From: Burkholderiales bacterium UBA1834
GTDB lineage: Bacteria; Pseudomonadota; Gammaproteobacteria; Burkholderiales; Burkholderiaceae_C
Length of the DNA: 6,728 nucleotides
Assembly (NCBI GenBank): GCA_002339015.1
Contig: DDJC01000107.1
Span: forward strand, 98,044 to 104,771
Reading direction: 5' to 3'
The position numbers and the translations under genes were made by a program. The notes under the pieces were generated by a model, which saw only the letters and a list, made by a program, of their open reading frames with translations, searched no databases and had not been told where the DNA came from. Within the stretch, counting starts at the first letter, position 1; each line of letters opens with the position of its first letter. This document shows, one piece after another, positions 6,177 to 6,728 of this stretch.

Positions 6177-6728
6177 TCAGAAGTGGGCGAATTGCGCCTC
6201 GTCCAGCTCTTGCGCGCCTGCGGGCGCCAGCGCCACGGGCTTGTTGGCTGGCGGCTTGGCGCGACGGGCGGAAGCCGCCTTGCGCGCAGGGCTCTTGGGC
6301 TGCGGACGGGCCGCGTTGGCCAGCTTGAAGAAGCTCATGCTTTGCTGCAGCTGTTCGGCCTGGCTGCTCATCTCCTCGGCCGTGGCGGCCAGCTCTTCCG
6401 AACTCGACGCGTTCTGCTGCGTGGTCTGGCTCAGCTGCGTCACCGCGGCATTGATCTGGCTGACACCGGAGGACTGTTCTTCCGATGCGGCCGTGATCTC
6501 CTGCACCAGGTCCGAGGTCTTCTTGATGTTGGGCACCATTTCGTCGAGCAGCTTGCCGGCACGCTCGGCCAGCTCGACGCTGGAGCCCGCCACGTCGCCG
6601 ATCTCCTGCGCGGCCACCTGGCTGCGCTCGGCCAGCTTGCGCACTTCGGCCGCCACCACCGCGAAGCCCTTGCCGTGCTCGCCAGCACGCGCCGCCTCGA
6701 TGGCCGCGTTGAGCGCCAGCAGGTTGGT
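6177..6728 (-). CDS. Methyl-accepting chemotaxis protein, C-terminal part (5' end outside window)
   Basis: The frame is open from the right window edge, giving 183 visible residues that begin at TNLLALNAAIEAARAGEHG in the hairpin tip. Sensor, membrane and HAMP parts lie beyond 6728. The signalling helix is almost identical to that of the complete receptor at 3768-5567, with only a handful of changes up to FFKL. After that the two diverge: a 47-residue tail here is rich in Lys, Arg, Ala and Pro and ends in LDEAQFAHF. The last five residues, QFAHF, fit the x-[HFYW]-x-x-[HFYW] docking motif for CheR and CheB. The basic tail is probably a flexible tether. Because the tip and helix match its neighbour, the two receptors probably sit in the same array and use the same CheW. 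It is the first visible gene of the minus-strand run, so a promoter would lie outside the window. Confidence 0.96.
   Translation of the reverse strand, partial: TNLLALNAAIEAARAGEHGKGFAVVAAEVRKLAERSQVAAQEIGDVAGSSVELAERAGKLLDEMVPNIKKTSDLVQEITAASEEQSSGVSQINAAVTQLSQTTQQNASSSEELAATAEEMSSQAEQLQQSMSFFKLANAARPQPKSPARKAASARRAKPPANKPVALAPAGAQELDEAQFAHF
6321..6728 (-). repeat. Direct repeat, copy B, inside the truncated receptor gene
   Basis: This is the partner of 3933-4340, in the same orientation and cut by the window edge. The two copies flank cheW and the 5' part of the complete receptor gene. Identity ends abruptly on the low-coordinate side where the receptor tails begin. Recombination between the copies would delete 2388 bases, removing cheW and leaving one chimeric receptor. 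Confidence 0.9.

Noticed and set aside
1..6728. Mobile elements, CRISPR arrays, tRNA or rRNA genes
   Set aside because: I saw no transposase or integrase frame, no regularly spaced short repeats and no RNA gene. Almost the whole window is covered by chemotaxis genes of uniform style.

Overview
This window is part of a chemotaxis-type signalling cluster from a GC-rich proteobacterium. The style of the receptors, CheR and CheB, and the GC-rich codon use suggest a betaproteobacterium of the order Burkholderiales (Comamonadaceae or Sphaerotilaceae-like). This is an inference from family resemblance, because no rRNA or tRNA gene is present to confirm it.

Layout. From the right edge towards the left, six genes lie on the minus strand with short gaps: a chemoreceptor cut by the window edge (6177-6728), cheW (5604-6155), a complete chemoreceptor (3768-5567), a receiver-EAL response regulator (2420-3685), cheR (1593-2393) and cheB (491-1564). 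The gaps are 21, 36, 82, 28-or-less and 28-or-less bases, so one operon is likely. A further chemoreceptor on the plus strand is cut by the left edge (1-435) and converges on cheB. The 55 bases between them hold a strong GC-rich inverted repeat. No cheA, cheY, cheD or cheZ is visible. If the cluster has its own kinase, it must lie beyond position 6728.

How the genes may work together. The two minus-strand receptors sense signals, and CheW couples them to a histidine kinase not seen here. CheR and CheB add and remove methyl groups on the receptors for adaptation. Both receptors end in an aromatic pentapeptide, QFATF or QFAHF, that fits the known C-terminal CheR/CheB docking motif. The unusual member is the receiver-EAL protein, whose phosphoacceptor Asp and phosphodiesterase residues look intact. 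Its place between receptor and cheR suggests that the array controls cyclic-di-GMP breakdown. That is the logical opposite of the Wsp system, where a chemosensory array drives the receiver-GGDEF cyclase WspR.

Other points. The two minus-strand receptors share a 408-base direct repeat at about 94 percent identity that flanks cheW. They also belong to a receptor length class one heptad per helix shorter than the plus-strand receptor.
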